NCBI GenBank assembly: GCA_027486335.1
Contig: JAIXPK010000187.1
Location: forward strand, 1-37,254
DNA from: Verrucomicrobiaceae bacterium
GTDB taxonomy: Bacteria; Verrucomicrobiota; Verrucomicrobiia; Verrucomicrobiales; V1-33
Reading direction: 5' to 3'
Length of the DNA: 37,254 nucleotides
Shown here: positions 34,501-37,254 of the stretch, piece by piece
Layout of the letters: each line of letters opens with the position of its first letter
How positions within the stretch are numbered: position 1 is the stretch's first letter
The notes under the pieces: generated by a model
The model's database searches: none
Told to the model about the DNA's origin: nothing
Seen by the model: the letters and a program-made list of their open reading frames with translations, nothing else
Program-made: the position numbers and the translations under genes

Positions 34501-36123
34501 CTAGCCAATAGTGCGAGCTGCGTTCTGGGGAATGAGGTGAGATTGAATTCGGATGCGGCTGTGGATGTGACGGCGTCGCAGACCCTGACTTTGAATGGCG
34601 TCATTTCCGGGGCGGGGGCATTGACGAAGAGTGGGGCGGGCACGCTTGCGTTGTCCGGCGAGAACCGTGCGACGGGATCGTTCCTTGTGAGTGGGGGCAC
34701 GCTGGCGATTGGCGATGCGTCGGCGCTGCTGCCGACGACGGGCGTTGCGCTGGGCGACGGGGCCGTGCTGCGGCCGGAGCTGGACGGCGTGGTGATCCGA
34801 TCCCCGGTTGCGGTCGGTCCCGGCGGGACAACCGCCATGATCAGTGCGCCGAGCAATGCCCCGGGGGGAGGAGTGGTTTCCACCCTCACGTTGAAGAGTG
34901 CAGTGAGTGGGGCAGGGAATGTGACCTTTTTCAGCGGCGTCAATCAGAATGCGCTGTCGACGGTGTATCTGGGTGCTCAGAGCACTTATGCGGGCAATAC
35001 GCTGCTGCACACGTCCGCTCCTGTGGATGGCACGACGGCAGGGGAACAGCAGATCATTGTGCGGCTAGGAACCCATGACGCGCTGCCGCCGACGACAGTG
35101 GTGACGATTGATGGTGGGAACGGGAGTGGCACCGGAAGGTTTGCGGAGTTGAATCTGAATGGGTGGAACCAGCAGGTCGCCGGTCTGACAAACGTTGCAA
35201 GAACTGGAGCGAGGGGGGCGCTGAGAAGACAGCGAGTGGTGAACAGCAATGTTTCCCCGACAGCTACCCTGACAATCAACAGCAGTGCGGATCACACCTT
35301 TTCGGGCAGCCTCGGGAGCGATGCTGCCATTGGGTCGGTTGCGGCGTCTGCGATGCCGGGATCGACGAACGGTAATAATTTCCGCCTCGCGAAGAGCGGC
35401 GCGGGTGCCTTAACGCTCACCGGTGGGATCACTTACAGCGGAGATACGATTGTCAGCGGCGGGACACTCAGTCTTGGAACGAGCAATCCGAGCAACGATT
35501 CGTCCACGGTGATCATTGCGGCGTCCGGTGCGCGGGTGAGGCTGAACTTTGCGGGCACCGATACCGTGGCGCGGCTTGTGATTGGGGCGAGCCAGATGCC
35601 AGCCGGTCAGTATGGCCACAGCAGCACTGGCGCGAACAACGGCGGCCTCGGGGTGGGTGCGATGGATGCCTTGTTTGCGTCGGGCACGGGAACATTGATG
35701 GTGACGAGCAATCCGCCATTGAGCGGCTACGCGGCGTGGAGGGCGGCAAACGCACCGACGGGCACGGCGTCCGACGATTCCGATGGCGACGGTGTGGCGA
35801 ATGCGATCGAGTATGTGCTCGGAGGCACCAGCGGCACGAGTGATCGCGCGAAGCTGCCGGTGATTTCCATGGTGGGAGGCAATGCGCAGTTCCGTTTCGT
35901 CCGCGACCATGCGTCCATTGATGGCACGACTACCGTCGAGATCGAAGTGAGTTCGGATCTGCGTGACTGGAGCACTCGGTATGCCGTCCCGGCTGGAGCC
36001 GTGGCGAACCAAGCGGGTGTGACTGTGCAGAAGAATTTTCCGGCTGCGGGCAAGGATACGGTGACGCTCGTGCTGCCGCTGACTGGCGTGACTGGATTCG
36101 TGCGCTTGAAGGTCACGCCGTGA
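31552..36123 (+). CDS. Giant surface protein with autotransporter-associated beta-strand repeats, Ig-like and jelly-roll-like domains
   Basis: About 1,523 residues. ATG 31552 opens a signal peptide (MVVRAAVLMGVMGMWGLHAGA); GTG 31546 or TTG 31543 fit the GGAGG site at 31532-31536 better and add 2-3 residues. Beta-strand repeats of the LTKxGxGTLxLxGxNTYxGxTxVxxGTL type are seen near 32.35-32.45, 34.38-34.51, 34.62-34.71 and 35.39-35.48 kb. An Ig-like Big_5-type domain (VPGNNAVGVSPGAELVATFS) lies near 32.88-33.22 kb, and a sandwich domain rich in Trp, Tyr and His at 33.23-33.97 kb that I cannot assign. The C-terminus (near 35.78 kb) has DSDGDGVANAIEYVLGG, a Ca-binding-like segment, then about 95 residues common in Verrucomicrobia surface proteins. 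No translocator barrel or PEP-CTERM tail is visible, so the secretion route is unclear. Probably an adhesin or polysaccharide-binding surface protein. Confidence 0.8.
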   Translation: MVVRAAVLMGVMGMWGLHAGAATRYWDGGTVDIAANGDGNSDGVSGIWNTTVRNWDQGSGLPHVAWVNGGDIADINGASQTLTLGANIGLGGIVQKSGGVSVVIAGGSGPFTLTLNNSGANTFLAAANATTGRTLTVNAGIAGAAGRNLVLAGPATSGIGTINLGGANTYAGSTSFSAGATGGARVYLRNRLACQNSTVILSSDADLIFDDNVTANAFAFGGLAASGSGTGSNLALRNDAGVAIALTVGGNNSSTVYLGVLSGGGSLSKVGSGILTLGGVNTYSGVTTVSAGTLQVDGSITSPTTVSSGATLAGDGSVNAAVTVAAGGSITAGSGNLTVSSLTFGGAGTMNVGSLSAYTSVAAIRVTNAVSFGGGAGAVTINLPTGLAFNGRFRLMQIGSGAVDASRFVLGTVPALAWNQSAALQVNGSYLEYVITASGDTTPPVLVGMVPGNNAVGVSPGAELVATFSETVVAGSGSIEVRRSSDGVLVESFNLASSSRLSFGVERLVIQPTNELPAGQSYYVVIPTGAVRDTSGNSYGGISGSAGWRFTVTVPAALFTDTGSPANPLWSEILPTLNVDSADPGPVYGSLINVNNAAVEVGLYGNRPISVGAQRIHVACHTSTSNFAAFSRWFQTDGNTHVLRVFVDDENTATTREGTSSHTEAFTADGWNYTDNRTWEWTARYTIARHAQGYACFQLKNTDNDWAVMLNMGISGALTVNNRLGADRVVTNPDGTAKSFIGDGFDVRVLDDGLNYKLWVDGVLYADGSYARPTGVTAFRWGMYFGANNLNAPADYNVLLVSGAQVRSWRGTMATASSTVAKANNTTNLDNGASWIGGASPGIFSQALWNNAVTGANTATLGASQLWEGIRIANPGGTVTINGGAVLTLDDLGVDMTAATRDLVVNGPVQMAVPGAWRVAAGRTATFNGAISGYPGLAVSGPGTVRLESANTYGGGTVVDGGTLVANDNAALGTGPLVLEGGGLANSASCVLGNEVRLNSDAAVDVTASQTLTLNGVISGAGALTKSGAGTLALSGENRATGSFLVSGGTLAIGDASALLPTTGVALGDGAVLRPELDGVVIRSPVAVGPGGTTAMISAPSNAPGGGVVSTLTLKSAVSGAGNVTFFSGVNQNALSTVYLGAQSTYAGNTLLHTSAPVDGTTAGEQQIIVRLGTHDALPPTTVVTIDGGNGSGTGRFAELNLNGWNQQVAGLTNVARTGARGALRRQRVVNSNVSPTATLTINSSADHTFSGSLGSDAAIGSVAASAMPGSTNGNNFRLAKSGAGALTLTGGITYSGDTIVSGGTLSLGTSNPSNDSSTVIIAASGARVRLNFAGTDTVARLVIGASQMPAGQYGHSSTGANNGGLGVGAMDALFASGTGTLMVTSNPPLSGYAAWRAANAPTGTASDDSDGDGVANAIEYVLGGTSGTSDRAKLPVISMVGGNAQFRFVRDHASIDGTTTVEIEVSSDLRDWSTRYAVPAGAVANQAGVTVQKNFPAAGKDTVTLVLPLTGVTGFVRLKVTP

Positions 36124-36308
36124 CTTGCGGGTTGCCGGATGTCGTTGGTTTTGCTGGAGGGAGTGGTTCACGGCGCGCTGACGTGGGGGAGGAATGCTCT
36201 TGTTGTCCTCACCGAAAATCCGCTTTCCTCCGTGCGGGGTCCATGCTAGAAATTGCTCCGATCACCGCGACGCTGTCCGGTTGTCAGAAGTAACCCATTC
36301 AGCATTTC

Positions 36309-36779
36309 ATGAGAGCAGTACCCATATTCATCATCGCGCTTCTTGGAGTTCAACCAGTCATGGCGGACGAAGCCAAGGTCGAGAGTCTCTTGCGGCGAAT
36401 CGAGGTGCTCGAGCAGAAGGTGGCGACGCTTACTGAGCAAGTTGCGGCTTCGAAGCCCAGAGAGGTGACTTTGCCCGTTCCGGCGTTGGCTGTGCGGGGC
36501 GATATGATTATTGATATTCAAGGTGATGGGCTATTCCGACTTGAAGGAAAGCCGTTGGACGATACAGAGATTACAAAAAGGTTGAAGGCCGCGGCAGCGC
36601 AGCATCCGAATCAGACGGTAGGAATCAGTGCAGCCGAGAACACAGATTATCGGAATACGATGCGTGCGATGGAAATCCTCAAGAAATCAGGGATCCAGCA
36701 CGTTTACCTTACGATCAAAGAGTCGGGCGAAAAGAAAGCAGCGGGTGGACAACCGGCCTCCAGGTCTGAGTCGAAATGA
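36309..36779 (+). CDS. Exported ExbD/TolR-like periplasmic domain protein without membrane anchor
   Basis: A 156-residue protein. Residues 1-19 form a signal peptide (cut after VMA). Residues 21-48 are a likely coiled coil (VESLLRRIEVLEQKVATLTEQV pattern split by Leu). Residues about 53-137 resemble the periplasmic domain of ExbD/TolR: a strand MIIDIQGDGLFRLEG, a helix with EITKRLKAAAAQHP, a strand QTVGISAAENTDYRN and a helix with MEILKKSGIQHVYLTI. In true ExbD an N-terminal helix with a conserved Asp takes part in proton flow; here it is replaced by a cleavable leader, so proton-driven work is unlikely. It may be a soluble partner that binds a peptide or peptidoglycan. No exbB or tonB is visible. 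Base content is less G-biased than upstream genes. The C-terminal 20 residues are polar and probably disordered. Confidence 0.65.
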   Translation: MRAVPIFIIALLGVQPVMADEAKVESLLRRIEVLEQKVATLTEQVAASKPREVTLPVPALAVRGDMIIDIQGDGLFRLEGKPLDDTEITKRLKAAAAQHPNQTVGISAAENTDYRNTMRAMEILKKSGIQHVYLTIKESGEKKAAGGQPASRSESK

Positions 36780-36865
36780 GCCGGTTGATGGCAGATCCTG
36801 CCCCTGTTGCAGAGTGGCGTTCCCGGTGACCGATGCCACGCTTTGACGTTTCAAGAATCCCAATC

Positions 36866-37123
36866 ATGAAAACTCCCACATTAATTGTCAGACTGGCGGG
36901 TATCTACCTTCTGGTGAATGCGTTTTTTGCGCTATTCAGTCTTACGCAAGTTCCGGTTCCTGATGGGAGTGCGCTTGGGGTGTTCAAGTATAGCTGTGCC
37001 TTTGGTGCCTGCCTTGGGCTGGTTGTCACAAGGTATGCAGGGTGGTTTGCGAAGATACTGACATTTGATGCTCAGGATGAGCCGCGGGACGATTCTGGCC
37101 GTGCAGGTGACGAGGAGGCGTGA
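36866..37123 (+). CDS. Small two-helix membrane protein, unknown function
   Basis: An 85-residue protein starting at ATG 36866, 86 bases after the ExbD-like gene. Two hydrophobic segments (residues 8-26 and 38-55) are joined by a short loop, with a charged, Asp/Glu-rich C-terminus (DAQDEPRDDSGRAGDEEA). I know no family. The +strand bias of G over C is absent in the first line of the gene. A longer version from 36833 would add 11 residues with no obvious function. It could be co-transcribed with the ExbD-like gene, but the 86-base gap makes this unsure. Confidence 0.45.
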   Translation: MKTPTLIVRLAGIYLLVNAFFALFSLTQVPVPDGSALGVFKYSCAFGACLGLVVTRYAGWFAKILTFDAQDEPRDDSGRAGDEEA

Positions 37124-37156
37124 GCCTTGTTGTTTCGTAACCGTGTCAGCAACCCA

Positions 37157-37254
37157 TCACCCTGCCGTGACGACTGGCGCGCGGGCGGCCTGCCAGCGGC
37201 TCGGCGTCAGGGTCTTCGCCAGCTCTGCAACCTTGTCGGGGTGCGCCGCGGCGA
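37157..37254 (-). CDS. 3' end of a gene entering from the right edge, possibly a sulfatase
   Basis: On the - strand a frame runs from the window edge to TGA at 37157-37159. The last residues include AAHPDKVAELAKTLTPSRW and end in PVVTAG. The HPDKVAELAKTL stretch resembles the C-terminal helix common in arylsulfatases, but this is a weak basis. Only 31 codons are present, and the gene starts outside the window. It converges on the small membrane protein gene with 33 bases between. Confidence 0.45.
   Translation of the reverse strand, partial: AAAHPDKVAELAKTLTPSRWQAARAPVVTAG

Overview
The window looks like chromosomal DNA of a Gram-negative bacterium of the Planctomycetes-Verrucomicrobia-Chlamydiae group, most likely a verrucomicrobium. 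This is inferred from gene content, not from a database match: an exported sulfatase, a DUF1080 (3-keto-disaccharide hydrolase-like) protein, a giant autotransporter-associated beta-strand-repeat protein with a DSDGDG-type C-terminal segment, an eukaryote-like Ser/Thr kinase with an extracytoplasmic part, LptF/G and NuoG, together with strings of short GC-rich hairpins between genes. DNA is GC-rich, and the + strand is strongly richer in G than C whichever strand is coding, from about 1 to 29.3 kb.

Layout. 1-8 kb (+): 3' part of an RluF-like pseudouridine synthase, a low-molecular-weight phosphotyrosine phosphatase, an in-frame RpiB-GlyA fusion, an LtaS-type alkaline-phosphatase-fold membrane enzyme, an LptF/LptG permease with extra N-terminal membrane helices, a CoA-binding protein and a sugar isomerase/epimerase-like TIM barrel. 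8-10.8 kb (-): queA, thiL and a CPBP protease. 10.9-12.3 kb (+): a signal-peptide-bearing methyltransferase and an RlmB-like rRNA methyltransferase. 12.3-12.84 kb: gene-free block of ordered hairpins in two diverged copies. 12.8-15.4 kb (-): Ser/Thr kinase. 15.5-16.6 kb (+): HIT protein and queE. 16.7-24.5 kb (-): tightly spaced glycosyltransferase > nuoG > hom > ligA > sulfatase. 24.6-24.75 kb: three 41-bp tandem repeats carrying a hairpin. 24.8-28.1 kb (-): secreted protein of unknown function > DEDD exonuclease > DUF1080 protein. 28.2-29.3 kb (+): a prephenate-dehydratase-like protein with an altered ACT motif.

From about 29.35 kb the character changes: smaller and less recognisable exported or membrane proteins, weaker G/C strand bias, long gene-poor stretches and more hairpin strings. 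It holds a three-helix membrane protein, a small lipoprotein, the 1.5-kilo-residue beta-strand-repeat surface protein, a secreted ExbD-like periplasmic domain without a membrane anchor, a two-helix membrane protein and the 3' end of a gene that runs off the window. This is the accessory part.

The most striking unexplained signal is a shared layout in the gene-free stretches: hairpin - about 12-23-nt linker - hairpin - about 11-13-nt linker beginning near CTA - short hairpin. It occurs four times at 12.3-12.8 kb and again at 30.8-31.05 kb, with different stem sequences. Two differences between the diverged copies turn a Watson-Crick pair into a G-T pair that still pairs only if the + strand is the RNA. 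Other points of interest are the RpiB-GlyA fusion, an ESRP-to-YPYP change in the ACT domain of the prephenate dehydratase, a sulfatase changed at both signature motifs, the anchorless ExbD domain and the exported methyltransferase.
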